64,000 nt of DNA, taken from Giesbergeria sp. (GTDB taxonomy: Bacteria > Pseudomonadota > Gammaproteobacteria > Burkholderiales > Burkholderiaceae_C). A model generated the notes under the pieces. That model did not search any database and had not been told where the DNA came from. It saw nothing but the letters and a program-made list of their open reading frames with translations. The translations under genes and the position numbers were made by a program. The stretch is taken from positions 1 to 64,000 of the forward strand of contig NZ_JAQUCA010000014.1 in assembly GCF_028686475.1 (NCBI RefSeq), written 5' to 3'. This document shows, one piece after another, positions 46,009-54,547 of the stretch (the stretch's first letter is position 1; the number at the start of each line of letters is the position of its first letter).

Positions 46009-46908
46009 ATGAAAAAACACCTATTGGCCTTGGCCCTGACCAGTTTGGCCGCCACTGCCGTTGTCGCCCAAACCAACGACACGCTGGCAAAAATCAAGTC
46101 TTCGGGCAGCGTCACGCTGGGCGTGCGTGAGTCCTCGGGCTTGGGCTACACCTTGGGCAATGGCAAGTATGTGGGTTTTCATACCGAGATGGGTGAGCGC
46201 GTGCTGGCCGACATCCAAAAGCAACTCGGTTTGGCCAAATTAGACGTTAAATACCAACCGGTCACCTCGCAAAACCGCATTCCGCTGGTCACCAATGGCA
46301 CGGTAGATTTGGAATGTGGCTCCACCACCAACAACGCAGCACGACAAAAAGATGTCTCTTTTGCCATCACCACCTATGTGGAAGAAGTGCGTATGGCCGT
46401 TAAAACCAATTCGGGCATCCAAGATATTAAAGATTTGAATGGCAAAAGCGTAGCCGTGACCACCGGCACCACCTCGGTGCAGCATTTGCGTAAACATGAA
46501 CGTGCTGGCGGCATTGACTTTAAGGAAGTCATGGGCAAAGACCATGCCGATAGCTTCTTGCTGCTAGAAACTGGCCGGGCCGATGCCTTTGTGATGGACG
46601 CTTCTATTTTGGCCGCCAATATCTCTAAAGCCAAAAATCCAGCAGACTTCAAAATTGTCGGTGAAGTGATTTCGGTAGAGCCTATTGCCTGTATGTTGCG
46701 TAAAGACGATACTGCCTTCAAAAAGGCGGTGGACGATAGCATCAAACGCCAAATTGCCGATGGCTCACTGGCCAAGCTGTACGATAAATGGTTTATGCAG
46801 CCCGTGCCACCCACCAATACCAAAATTGGTCTGCCCATATCTGAGGCCACCAAAGCGGCTTGGGCCAACCCCAACAACAAACCCCTCGAAGATTACTTGA
46901 AAAAGTAA
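46009..46908 (+). CDS. gltI: Glutamate/aspartate-type ABC importer, periplasmic binding protein
   Basis: A 299-residue periplasmic binding protein of the polar amino-acid family 3, with signal peptide MKKHLLALALTSLAATAVVAQ. It matches the GltI type: GVRESSGLGYTLGNGKYVGFH, YQPVTSQNRIPLVTNGTVDLECGSTTNN, VAVTTGTTSVQHLRKHER and DAFVMDASILAANI (parts). The strict conservation suggests that it binds glutamate/aspartate. The other importer genes (gltJ, gltK, gltL) follow on the same strand from 48533, but a tnpB element lies between. A good promoter precedes it. Confidence 0.92.
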   Translation: MKKHLLALALTSLAATAVVAQTNDTLAKIKSSGSVTLGVRESSGLGYTLGNGKYVGFHTEMGERVLADIQKQLGLAKLDVKYQPVTSQNRIPLVTNGTVDLECGSTTNNAARQKDVSFAITTYVEEVRMAVKTNSGIQDIKDLNGKSVAVTTGTTSVQHLRKHERAGGIDFKEVMGKDHADSFLLLETGRADAFVMDASILAANISKAKNPADFKIVGEVISVEPIACMLRKDDTAFKKAVDDSIKRQIADGSLAKLYDKWFMQPVPPTNTKIGLPISEATKAAWANPNNKPLEDYLKK

Positions 46909-46917
46909 GATAACCCA

Positions 46918-47035
46918 CTTATCCTGCCCCTTCAAGCCAATTGGTTTGAACTCCTTGCGAGCGCATTCCCCACCCTAGCCGCTAGGCAGGGTGCGGGTCA
47001 AGCGAGCGGCACTTGCAAAGTGCCTGCTGGATAAG
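46918..47035 (+). other. Structured left flank of the tnpB element
   Basis: Four inverted repeats fall in this 118-base stretch. An outer pair, cttatcc (46918) and ggataag (47029), encloses three hairpins: ttcaagcc/ggtttgaa (46931-46950, one G-T pair), caccct-gcc/ggc-agggtg (46971-46993), and ggcactt/aagtgcc (47008-47024). Subterminal hairpins are the ends recognised by IS200/IS605 transposases, so one of these is probably the left end. Part of it may also be an attenuator after gltI. Confidence 0.5.
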
Positions 47036-47050
47036 GAATAGAATCATCCG

Positions 47051-48481
47051 ATGCAAATTGGCAACCGTTTTCGTTGTTACCCCACTCCAGCACAAGAAAA
47101 AGTGCTGTTGCAATGGATAGGTTGCCAGCGTTTTATCTACAACGCCAAGGTGCAAGAAGACCGCTATTTTCGCACCTTTGCCCGCAAGTCACTCGACCAT
47201 ACCGGGCAGTTTGCCCCCATAGACCAGCAATACAGCCAGTTCAAGCACCCAGAACTGACCCCGTGGCTCTCGGAGGTGCCTAGCCAGCTGTTACGCAATG
47301 GTGCCGCCAAATGGATGCAGGCTTACAGCCGTTTCTTTGCCGGTTTGGCTGGCCGCCCCACTATCCAAGCCAAGTATGGTAAACAATCGGTGTGGCTTAC
47401 GCGCGAATTGTTTTCCTTTGAGCCTATCAAAGATGAGACCGGAAAAGTCACGCACCACCTGCTGCATCTTGGCACCAAAAAGCATCCCCTGGACTGCTTG
47501 GCTTTTACAGCGCACCGTGATTACGCGCTGCCAGCTTCCATCCACCTGAGCATCCATGCCGGGCGCTGGCATGTGTCTTTCAACTATGACGATGGCATTG
47601 CTGAGCCTAGCGTTGAGGAAATCACCCAATGGCTACGCAGCTTCAGCACTGCTGAACTAAGCAGCGTCACACTGGGTTTGGACAGAGGTGTCAAGATTCC
47701 ACTGGCGGCCAGCAATGGACAGCAGTTTGATTTCCGGGCAATAGAAAAAAAGCGTTTAACCCAGCAAGAAAAGCGCAAAAAGCGCTGGCAACGCCGCCAA
47801 GCGCGTCGGGTTAAAGGTTCAGGACGCTGGAAAAAAGCCAAGCAGCGTGTAGCCCAATGCCAGCAATACGCTACTGACCTGCGCCGCGATTTTTGCCACC
47901 AAACCAGCCATGCCTTGGTAGCAGACCCAGCCTACAAGCTGTATGTATTTGAGGCGCTCAAAGTCAAAAACATGACCGCCAGTGCCAAAGGCGATACCGA
48001 AAAACCGGGTAAGAACGTCCAGCAGAAAGCTGGCCTGAATCGTGCCATCTTGGCTTCAGGCTGGGGGCAAATCAAGGTTTACACACAATACAAAGCCCTG
48101 CGCGCAGGCAAACTGTGCATCGAAGTGCCCGCACACTATTCTTCGCAGGAGTGCAGCCACTGCGGTTTCACTCACCCAGACAACCGGCACTCTCAAGCCG
48201 CGTTTGTTTGCCAAAGCTGCCATTGCACTGACAACGCCGATACCAATGCCGCCAAAGTGCTGGTTAAACGCGGAGTAGCCCTGATGCTGGGCGAGGGTGT
48301 AGCCAAGAAGAAAGTCAAGCGGGCAAGGGTTAAAAAACAAAAGGTAGGGGCGGAATGCTCCAAACCGGCGGGTGCAAACCAGCCTACGCTCGTGGAGACA
48401 TGGGTAAACCGTCCAGATGGCAACATCTTGGCGTACCGGTCGATGAAGCGAGAAACCCCAGCTACAACGCTTTGCGTTTAG
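47051..48481 (+). CDS. tnpB: TnpB RNA-guided nuclease of an IS605-type element
   Basis: A 476-residue OrfB/TnpB protein. These are RuvC-type nucleases guided by an RNA (omega RNA) from the element's 3' end, and they are the ancestors of Cas12. The N-terminal domain begins NRFRCYPTPAQEKVLLQW. The RuvC catalytic residues appear intact: D211 in LGLDRGVKIPLA, E301 in LYVFEALKVKNM and D397 in DNADTNAAKV. The zinc finger is C368-x2-C371 and C387-x2-C390. The last 60 residues are Lys/Arg-rich and then read through the region expected to encode the guide RNA scaffold. No tnpA is nearby. It lies between gltI and gltJ, in the same direction. Confidence 0.93.
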   Translation: MQIGNRFRCYPTPAQEKVLLQWIGCQRFIYNAKVQEDRYFRTFARKSLDHTGQFAPIDQQYSQFKHPELTPWLSEVPSQLLRNGAAKWMQAYSRFFAGLAGRPTIQAKYGKQSVWLTRELFSFEPIKDETGKVTHHLLHLGTKKHPLDCLAFTAHRDYALPASIHLSIHAGRWHVSFNYDDGIAEPSVEEITQWLRSFSTAELSSVTLGLDRGVKIPLAASNGQQFDFRAIEKKRLTQQEKRKKRWQRRQARRVKGSGRWKKAKQRVAQCQQYATDLRRDFCHQTSHALVADPAYKLYVFEALKVKNMTASAKGDTEKPGKNVQQKAGLNRAILASGWGQIKVYTQYKALRAGKLCIEVPAHYSSQECSHCGFTHPDNRHSQAAFVCQSCHCTDNADTNAAKVLVKRGVALMLGEGVAKKKVKRARVKKQKVGAECSKPAGANQPTLVETWVNRPDGNILAYRSMKRETPATTLCV

Positions 48482-48488
48482 CTGTGGG
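48456..48488 (+). ncRNA. Terminal hairpin of the element / 3' end of the probable omega RNA
   Basis: A nearly continuous stem: ccc/ggg, one bulged T, cagcta/tagctg, a bulged C, then aacgc/gcgtt with loop ttt. It overlaps the tnpB stop codon. In TnpB systems the guide RNA scaffold covers the 3' part of tnpB and this hairpin, and the guide is the flanking sequence just outside the right end, here starting near 48497. The 5' limit of the RNA cannot be seen. Confidence 0.6.
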
Positions 48489-48532
48489 AGATTTCATGGG
48501 GCTTTTTTGTCGGTAGCAGAAAGGAGCAAGCG

Positions 48533-49285
48533 ATGGCTTGGGATTGGCAAGTGTTCTGCGAGGACACCTTAGAGCGCACGCCCATACAGGGCTGCTTTGG
48601 CAAAGGCGGCAGTGTCACCTATTTGGATTGGATGCTATCGGCCTGGGGCTGGACTTTATCGGTATCGCTGCTGGCGCTTTTGCTGGCATTATTATTGGGT
48701 ACGCTGGTAGGCACTTTGCGTACCCTGCCCGATAGCCCGCGTATCGTTAAACTGGGCAATGCGTGGGTAGAGCTGTTTCGCAATATTCCATTATTGGTAC
48801 AGATTTTCTTATGGTACCACGTCATTCCCACTTTGGTACCGGCTTTGCAAGCAGTGCCCGGTTTTGTGCTGGTGGTGCTGGCACTGGGCTTTTTTACCTC
48901 GGCACGCATTGCCGAGCAGGTGCGCTCGGGCATTGAAACTTTACCACGCGGTCAACGCTATGCCGCGCTGGCGATGGGTTTTACCACCTTCCAGAGCTAC
49001 CGCTATGTGCTGCTACCAGCGGCGTTTCGCATTATCATTCCACCGCTGACCAGCGAGACGATGAACATTTTCAAAAACTCCTCGGTGGCGTTTGCTGTCT
49101 CGGTGGCCGAATTGACGATGTTTGCCATGCAGGCACAAGAAGAAACCTCACGCGGCATCGAGGTCTATTTGGCCGTTACGCTGCTGTATATGCTATCGGC
49201 TTTTGCGATTAACCGCATTATGGCTTGGATTGAGCAACGTGTGCGCGTGCCGGGCTTGCAAGCCGCCAGCGCAGGAGGGCACTGA
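48533..49285 (+). CDS. gltJ: Glutamate/aspartate-type ABC importer permease GltJ
   Basis: A 250-residue membrane subunit with about five segments, of the HisM/GltJ type. It begins MAWDWQVFCEDTLE and has LFRNIPLLVQIFLWYHVIP, then the ATPase-contact loop EQVRSGIETLPRGQRYAALAMGFT, and ELTMFAMQAQEETSRGIEV near the end. ATG at 48533 follows aaaggag. The tnpB element ends about 36 bases upstream, so its transcription probably depends on reading through tnpB or on a new promoter. Confidence 0.93.
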   Translation: MAWDWQVFCEDTLERTPIQGCFGKGGSVTYLDWMLSAWGWTLSVSLLALLLALLLGTLVGTLRTLPDSPRIVKLGNAWVELFRNIPLLVQIFLWYHVIPTLVPALQAVPGFVLVVLALGFFTSARIAEQVRSGIETLPRGQRYAALAMGFTTFQSYRYVLLPAAFRIIIPPLTSETMNIFKNSSVAFAVSVAELTMFAMQAQEETSRGIEVYLAVTLLYMLSAFAINRIMAWIEQRVRVPGLQAASAGGH

Positions 49286-49286
49286 G

Positions 49287-49952
49287 ATGCAGCTCGATTT
49301 TTCTTTCTATAACTGGGCTTTGATTCACGATTTTGTGCTGAAAGGGCTAGGCTTTAGCCTGATGCTGACCGCCATTGCCACCATCGGTGGTATTTTGTTG
49401 GGCACAGTATTGGCACTAATGCGCTTGTCAGGGCGCAAATGGCTGGATGTGCCCGCCACCATTTACGTGAATGGAATGCGTAGCATTCCACTGGTGATGG
49501 TGATTCTGTGGGTGTTTTTGCTGGCCCCGTTGCTGGTAGGGCGACCGATTGGGGCTGAACTATCCGCGATAGTGACTTTTGTTGCTTTTGAGGCAGCCTA
49601 TTTTAGCGAGATTATGCGTGCGGGCATTCAGGCTATTCCGCGCGGCCAAGTATTTGCCGGGCAGGCTTTGGGCATGACTTACGGCCAAAATATGCGTTTT
49701 ATTGTCTTGCCACAGGCTTTTCGTAATATGCTGCCAGTGCTTTTGACACAAACTATTATTCTGTTTCAAGACACCTCTTTGGTCTATGCGATTGGCGCTT
49801 ACGATATGCTCAAAGGCTTTGAAATAGCAGGCAAAAACTTTGGTCGCCCGATGGAGGCTTATTTGGCAGCAGCGGCCTTCTATTTTATCATTTGTTATGC
49901 GCTATCATGGGCGGTCAAGCGCCTGCACCGCAAAATTGCCATTATCCGTTAA
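49287..49952 (+). CDS. gltK: Glutamate/aspartate-type ABC importer permease GltK
   Basis: A 221-residue partner permease with five hydrophobic segments. It begins MQLDFSFYNWALI, has VNGMRSIPLVMVILWVFLLAP, and the ATPase-contact loop MRAGIQAIPRGQVFAGQALGMT. The ATG at 49287 is two bases after the gltJ stop with gcaggaggg upstream; the longer frame from 49122 overlaps gltJ and is not used. It ends in the basic VKRLHRKIAIIR. Confidence 0.93.
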   Translation: MQLDFSFYNWALIHDFVLKGLGFSLMLTAIATIGGILLGTVLALMRLSGRKWLDVPATIYVNGMRSIPLVMVILWVFLLAPLLVGRPIGAELSAIVTFVAFEAAYFSEIMRAGIQAIPRGQVFAGQALGMTYGQNMRFIVLPQAFRNMLPVLLTQTIILFQDTSLVYAIGAYDMLKGFEIAGKNFGRPMEAYLAAAAFYFIICYALSWAVKRLHRKIAIIR

Positions 49953-49976
49953 AGCAAAGCACCGAAAGGAATTGCC

Positions 49977-50714
49977 ATGATTGAATTAAAAAACGTTTCC
50001 AAATGGTATGGCAACTACCAAGTGCTGACCGATTGCTCGGCCCGTATTGGCCGGGGCGAAGTGGTGGTAGTGTGTGGGCCGTCTGGCTCGGGTAAATCTA
50101 CCTTGATTAAAACCATCAATGCGCTAGAACCTATCCAATCCGGCGAAATTTGGGTGGACCGCGTGCCCCTGCACGACCCAAAAACCAATTTACCCAAACT
50201 GCGCGCCCATGTGGGCATGGTGTTCCAGCATTTTGAATTGTTTCCGCATCTGTCAGTCACGGAGAATTTAACCATTGCCCAAATCAAGGTGTTAGGGCGC
50301 ACGCCAGAGGAGGCCCAACAACGTGGCCTCAAAATGTTAGACCGCGTAGGCTTGATGGCACACAAAGACAAATTTCCGGGCCAGCTCTCGGGCGGCCAAC
50401 AACAACGTGTCGCGATTGCCCGCGCCTTGAGCATGGACCCTATCGTGATGCTGTTTGACGAACCCACCAGCGCGCTCGACCCGGAAATGGTGGGCGAAGT
50501 GCTGGATGTTATGACAGGCTTGGCCCACGAGGGCATGACGATGATGTGCGTCACCCACGAAATGGGCTTTGCGCGCCAAGTGGCCAGCAGGGTGATTTTT
50601 ATGGATGTGGGCGGCAAAATTTTGGAAGATTGCTCTAAGGATGATTTTTTTAACCACCCAGAAGCACGCCAACCGCGCACCAAAGAGTTTTTGAACAAAA
50701 TTTTGCAGCACTGA
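49977..50714 (+). CDS. gltL: Glutamate/aspartate-type ABC importer ATPase
   Basis: A 245-residue ATPase with Walker [15 protein letters not shown]-loop [13 protein letters not shown], signature [15 protein letters not shown], Walker [16 protein letters not shown] and H-loop [11 protein letters not shown] at 49977 follows gaaagga. It completes the gltIJKL importer with gltI across the tnpB insertion. It is convergent with the next gene; the 130 bases between have a small ccgtc/gacgg hairpin but no clear terminator. Confidence 0.94.
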   Translation: MIELKNVSKWYGNYQVLTDCSARIGRGEVVVVCGPSGSGKSTLIKTINALEPIQSGEIWVDRVPLHDPKTNLPKLRAHVGMVFQHFELFPHLSVTENLTIAQIKVLGRTPEEAQQRGLKMLDRVGLMAHKDKFPGQLSGGQQQRVAIARALSMDPIVMLFDEPTSALDPEMVGEVLDVMTGLAHEGMTMMCVTHEMGFARQVASRVIFMDVGGKILEDCSKDDFFNHPEARQPRTKEFLNKILQH

Positions 50715-50844
50715 ATGGCTTTTTTACACAAATCTGAAATAAAACGGCATTCGCCTTACCCCAGACGGATTTATTATGCCACAGGTACCGTCACAGGACG
50801 GCCCATTTGTGTCAAGGCTCGCCACTAGAATGATGATTCAGGCT

Positions 50845-51375
50845 TCAACCAATTTGTTTCTTTGTGCAGTTCTTTTTTGCAAAATCCGACAACTTGTATT
50901 CATGCATGCCATACTGATCTTTTTTGGTCACAAAAAATAACTTGCTAGCAAGCTCGCCTGAAATAACCTGACCATGTAAATCAAAGAAAGTTATTCTGTT
51001 CTCTCTGCTCGGCAATAGCTGTGCAATTTTGCGTAAGGAAACCTCCTTGACAGTGCCCTCTTCAAATCCGTCAGCTCGACTGCCATTTCCAACCCAAATC
51101 GCATATTTAAATGTACAAGAACCACTACTGGTGGTGGAATTTTTCTTGCTCAAGAAGTCACGTTTAGCATCTTTGTAGGCACGCTCTTCGATTTTTGAAG
51201 GGTCTCTGGAGTTTCCGATGCAAAATGCTGCAGGCCCACCGCCATAATCAGACTCAAAGCTCTCTGTGGCACATGTATAAGCCTCTTTATACTCTGAGGA
51301 ACTACTGCTTGGCGCAGCACACAAACCAGATGAAAAAAATACCATCAAAATACTAAGTAACTTTTTCAAAACCAT
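50845..51375 (-). CDS. Secreted hypothetical protein, AT-rich
   Basis: A 176-residue protein with a signal peptide (MVLKKLLSILMVFFSSGLCA) and a Ser-rich region after it. The mature part has five cysteines (TCATES, AFCIGN, GSCTFK and the C-terminal NCTKK) and reads as a small periplasmic domain: YKDAKRDFLSKK, AIWVGNGSRADGFEEG. I do not recognise a family. ATG at 51375 with gagg eight bases upstream; the longer frame starts at TTG 51381. It is AT-rich compared with its neighbours and borders a toxin-antitoxin locus, which suggests accessory DNA. Confidence 0.7.
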   Translation of the reverse strand: MVLKKLLSILMVFFSSGLCAAPSSSSSEYKEAYTCATESFESDYGGGPAAFCIGNSRDPSKIEERAYKDAKRDFLSKKNSTTSSGSCTFKYAIWVGNGSRADGFEEGTVKEVSLRKIAQLLPSRENRITFFDLHGQVISGELASKLFFVTKKDQYGMHEYKLSDFAKKNCTKKQIG

Positions 51376-51504
51376 CTCCAATTCCTCATTTTAGAAATGG
51401 AAACTTAAACTGAGGGGATGCTTAAGTCGCCCAGCGAACCAAGGTAAGCGACGGCTGGAGGCCGTCCGATTGAGCGCAAAGTTAGAACCCAAGCCGTTGT
51501 ATTT

Positions 51505-51828
51505 TTAAGCGGTCGCCAATTCCTGTGACAACTCAGGATGTGACACCATTAACCTGAACAGGCACAGCACGCCACCGGGCGGCTTGAAGCGGCCCTGCTC
51601 CCAATCGCGCAGCGTAGTTACTGGTGTCTCAATGCGCCGGGCAAAATCAGCCTGTGACAAGCCTGTTTTCTGGCGGGCTTGACGCAACAAAATTTGCTCT
51701 GGCGTAGTCACGCGAGCGCCCACGCCAGACTGCACCTCAGCCAGAGCCTGCCGAATGTCGGGCAGGGCCTCACCCATATCTGCCTCAATGGCGGCAGCCA
51801 CTTTTTCAAGATCAAAATGTCGCTTCAT
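51505..51828 (-). CDS. HigA/NadS-like HTH antitoxin
   Basis: A 107-residue XRE-type protein with HTH QTGLSQADFARRIETPVTTLRDWEQGRFKP (read in parts: TGLSQADFARRIETPV) and the N-terminal RHFDLEKVAAAIEADMGEAL. It resembles antitoxins of HigBA or NadS type that pair with a RelE-like toxin. It directly follows the broken toxin gene, with its start overlapping the toxin's original stop (the sequence gcatgatgaag). A start at 51831 is equally in frame; GGAG spacing favours 51828. Confidence 0.85.
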   Translation of the reverse strand: MKRHFDLEKVAAAIEADMGEALPDIRQALAEVQSGVGARVTTPEQILLRQARQKTGLSQADFARRIETPVTTLRDWEQGRFKPPGGVLCLFRLMVSHPELSQELATA

Positions 51829-52166
51829 CATGCTCTCCGGTTGCGTTGGATGTCGCTGGCTGGCATATTTTCCCGATCAGCCTTGACGTACACCGCAAAC
51901 AGTTCAACTACACCTTCTTCGGTGTAGTTGAACTAAATCACCTGTGCCCCGCTGCGCTTGCCTTTGCCCTGAACGACCCAGCGCACTTTCCGTGCGCCCT
52001 CAGCACCCGGAATCACATCACCGGCCAAGGGGTTGACTGCAATCCAATCGATGAAAGCGTGACGTTCGCCCTCTGTCCAGATGCTGGCTGCTTGACGTTG
52101 AAAGGTAGGGTGTTCAACCACTGTTTGTATGGCTCGATTGTACGGAAATCCCGTATTTGATTGCAC
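51828..52166 (-). pseudogene. RelE/HigB-type toxin with a nonsense codon
   Basis: A toxin of the RelE superfamily in the HigB-type arrangement, upstream of its antitoxin. The N-terminal part is intact: VVEHPTFQRQAASIWTEGER, ANPLAGDVIPGAEGARKVRW-like sequence and GKGKRSGAQVI. A TAG at 51933-51935 then stops it where related toxins usually have YFNYTE. The same frame continues as FNYTEEGVVELFAVYVKADR to a TGA at 51828-51830 that overlaps the antitoxin start. The lost part holds the C-terminal strands and is needed for activity. The frame begins with GTG at 52166 or 52121. The antitoxin next to it is intact. Confidence 0.8.
51901..51934. repeat. Perfect 14-bp inverted repeat containing the toxin stop codon
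   Basis: agttcaactacacc (51901-51914) and ggtgtagttgaact (51921-51934) are exact inverted copies with a 6-base spacer. On the minus strand they code for part of the RelE-type toxin. The premature TAG takes its last two bases from the end of this repeat. Confidence 0.95.
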
Positions 52167-52265
52167 CGTCTCTAACGGGCGAGGTAAGCCGACCGCAGAA
52201 TTTTGTCCATACCAGTGTCACAAATGGCGGCTACCTTCTAAGCCTATGCCACGCCATCGAACACC

Positions 52266-54512
52266 ATGAATTTGGATGAAATTTTGCAGACTTTCATCGT
52301 CGAAAGTCGTGAATTGCTAGAAAGCATGGAGCAGGCGCTGCTGCAACTGGAGCAGGCCCCTGCCGATGCTGAATTGCTCAATGCCATCTTCCGGGCGGCC
52401 CACACCATCAAAGGCTCCGCCAGCTTGTTTGGCTTAGAGCATTTGGTGGCCTTTACCCACCATGCCGAAAACGTGCTGGACCAAGTGCGTGGCGGCGAGG
52501 TGCCACTGTCGCGCGATTTGGTGGCATTGTTGCTGCAAGTGCGTGACCATCTGGCCGTGTTGATTGACCATATCGAGGCCGGTAGCACGCCCGATGCCAG
52601 CATTCATGCCCAAAGCCAGCAGCTGATGCAGGCGCTGCAAGCCTGTAGCCCATCATTATCATCATCAGCGGAGCCAGAACCTCTGGCCGTTGCCACACCA
52701 GCACCCGCCCTACCCCAGACACCCTTGGAAGATTTACCAGTCGCTGCAACCAGCGACTGGCACATCAGCCTCTACGCTGGCCCCAATTTGCTACGCGACG
52801 GCATGGAACCAATGGCCTTGCTGCATTGTTTGGCGGGCATGGGGCGCGTGGTGGGCTTGGCAACCATCAGCCAGGCACTGCCCGATGTGGCCGAGATGGA
52901 CTCCGAGACTTGCTACCTCGGCTTTGCCCTGCGCTACCACAGCGATTTAAGCGCCCAGGCCATCGAAGGGGTGTTTGAGTTTGCGCGCGACTGCGCCCAA
53001 GTGTGCATTGTGCCGCCACACAGTCCCTTGCAGCAGTATCGCCAAGCGCTGCCCCCAGAGCCAAACCAAGACCAAGCCGTCCATGCAGCATGGATGCAAG
53101 CCTTGCAAGATTGCGGCAGCTTGACGGCACCAGAGCTGGCTCTGTTGTGGCCGCCACCACCAGCCACCAGCAGCGCGCCCACGGTACCAACGCCCGCAGC
53201 ACCTGCACCACCACCCGCAGCAGCAGCCAAAACCACCGAGAGCGCCCTTATCCGTGTGCAAGCCGATACGCTCGATGCCCACATCAACCTGATAGGCGAA
53301 TTGATTATCGCCAGCGCTGGGCTGCATCTGGCCGTGGCCAACAGTGGCCTGCCGCAGTTGCAAGAGGCCGCTTCGGTGGTAGCACGCTTGGTGGAGTCGG
53401 TGCGCGGCTCGGCTTTGCAGTTACGCATGGTGCAAATTGGGGCCACTTTTAACAAGTTTCAGCGTGTGGTGCGCGAGGTGTCGCAAGACATCGGCAAAGA
53501 CATCGCACTAGACATCAGCGGGGCCGATACCGAGTTGGACAAAACCGTGATTGAAAAAATTGGTGACCCGCTCACCCATTTGGTGCGTAACGCCATCGAC
53601 CACGGCATTGAACCGGTAGCGGTGCGTATGGCGCGCGGCAAACCAGCCCAAGGGCGGGTGCGTCTGCACGCTTGCCACGATGCGGGCAATATTTTGATTG
53701 AAGTCTCGGACGATGGCGGCGGCTTGTCGTCCGAGCGCATTTTGGCCAAAGCCATCGAGCGCGGTTTGGTGCGCCCCGAGCAAACTTTAAGCCCCCACGA
53801 AATCCAGCAGTTGATTTTTGAGCCGGGCTTTTCTACCGCCGAGCAGGTGAACAACCTCTCGGGCCGGGGGGTGGGCATGGACGTGGTGCGGCGCAACATT
53901 GCCGCCTTGCGCGGCAGCATCGAAATCCAAAGCGCCGAGGGCCAAGGCACCCGCATCCGCATCCGTTTGCCCCTGACGCTGGCGATTATTGACGGCTTCT
54001 TGGTCACGGTGGGCGATTCGTCTTTGGTGATTCCCTTAGACATGGTGGAAGAGTGCATCGAGTTGACCCCAGAAACCGCGCAACAAACCAAGGGCCACGA
54101 TGTGTTCCCGCTGCGCGATGAATTGCTGCCCATGATTCGCCTGCGCCAATGGTTTGGCTTGCCCGAACCGTCCAGCTTGCCCAGCGGGTTTGTCAGCCAA
54201 GCCGATGCCCTATTGGGGTCAGACCCCACAGCACGCGCAAACTTGGTCGTAGTGCGCTGTGGTGAGCGGCGTGCTGGCCTGCTGGTCGATGCCTTGCAAG
54301 GTGAATACCAAACCGTGATTCGCCCCTTGGGGCCAGTGTTTCATGGCCTGCCCGGCATGAGTGGCTTCACCATTTTGGGCACGGGCCGGGTGGCCCTGAT
54401 TGTGGATGTTCTGGAATTGCTGGCCAGCGTCGCCAGCGGCCATACCCTCAACGACAACGCTGGTGCTGGCGGTGCTACCACCTCCACGCCACAGCACCTC
54501 AGCGTCGCCTGA
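52266..54512 (+). CDS. cheA: Chemotaxis histidine kinase CheA
   Basis: A 748-residue CheA. The N-terminal Hpt domain has H46 as the phosphorylated histidine ([20 protein letters not shown]). A poorly conserved middle (about 130-340, with Ala/Pro-rich linkers) follows, then the dimerisation and ATPase domain with [15 protein letters not shown] (N box), [17 protein letters not shown] and [16 protein letters not shown], and a C-terminal CheW-like domain (about 590-735). No receiver domain is fused. It is the first gene of a cheA-chemoreceptor-cheW-cheR run; cheY, cheB and cheZ are not in this run. ATG at 52266. It phosphorylates response regulators under the control of receptors. Confidence 0.93.
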   Translation: MNLDEILQTFIVESRELLESMEQALLQLEQAPADAELLNAIFRAAHTIKGSASLFGLEHLVAFTHHAENVLDQVRGGEVPLSRDLVALLLQVRDHLAVLIDHIEAGSTPDASIHAQSQQLMQALQACSPSLSSSAEPEPLAVATPAPALPQTPLEDLPVAATSDWHISLYAGPNLLRDGMEPMALLHCLAGMGRVVGLATISQALPDVAEMDSETCYLGFALRYHSDLSAQAIEGVFEFARDCAQVCIVPPHSPLQQYRQALPPEPNQDQAVHAAWMQALQDCGSLTAPELALLWPPPPATSSAPTVPTPAAPAPPPAAAAKTTESALIRVQADTLDAHINLIGELIIASAGLHLAVANSGLPQLQEAASVVARLVESVRGSALQLRMVQIGATFNKFQRVVREVSQDIGKDIALDISGADTELDKTVIEKIGDPLTHLVRNAIDHGIEPVAVRMARGKPAQGRVRLHACHDAGNILIEVSDDGGGLSSERILAKAIERGLVRPEQTLSPHEIQQLIFEPGFSTAEQVNNLSGRGVGMDVVRRNIAALRGSIEIQSAEGQGTRIRIRLPLTLAIIDGFLVTVGDSSLVIPLDMVEECIELTPETAQQTKGHDVFPLRDELLPMIRLRQWFGLPEPSSLPSGFVSQADALLGSDPTARANLVVVRCGERRAGLLVDALQGEYQTVIRPLGPVFHGLPGMSGFTILGTGRVALIVDVLELLASVASGHTLNDNAGAGGATTSTPQHLSVA

Positions 54513-54547
54513 CAAGCGTTCATTTCCATCAAGAAAGCAAAATTACC

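Larger units (their letters stand above)
46918..48496 (+). mobile_element. IS200/IS605-type element carrying only tnpB (approximate ends)
   Basis: The element contains tnpB, hairpins upstream and a terminal hairpin downstream, but no tnpA, as in IS1341-like elements that move with a transposase in trans. The left boundary is uncertain; the right boundary is taken as the TTCA after the terminal hairpin. It lies between gltI and gltJ, so it interrupts an operon but no gene. Confidence 0.7.
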
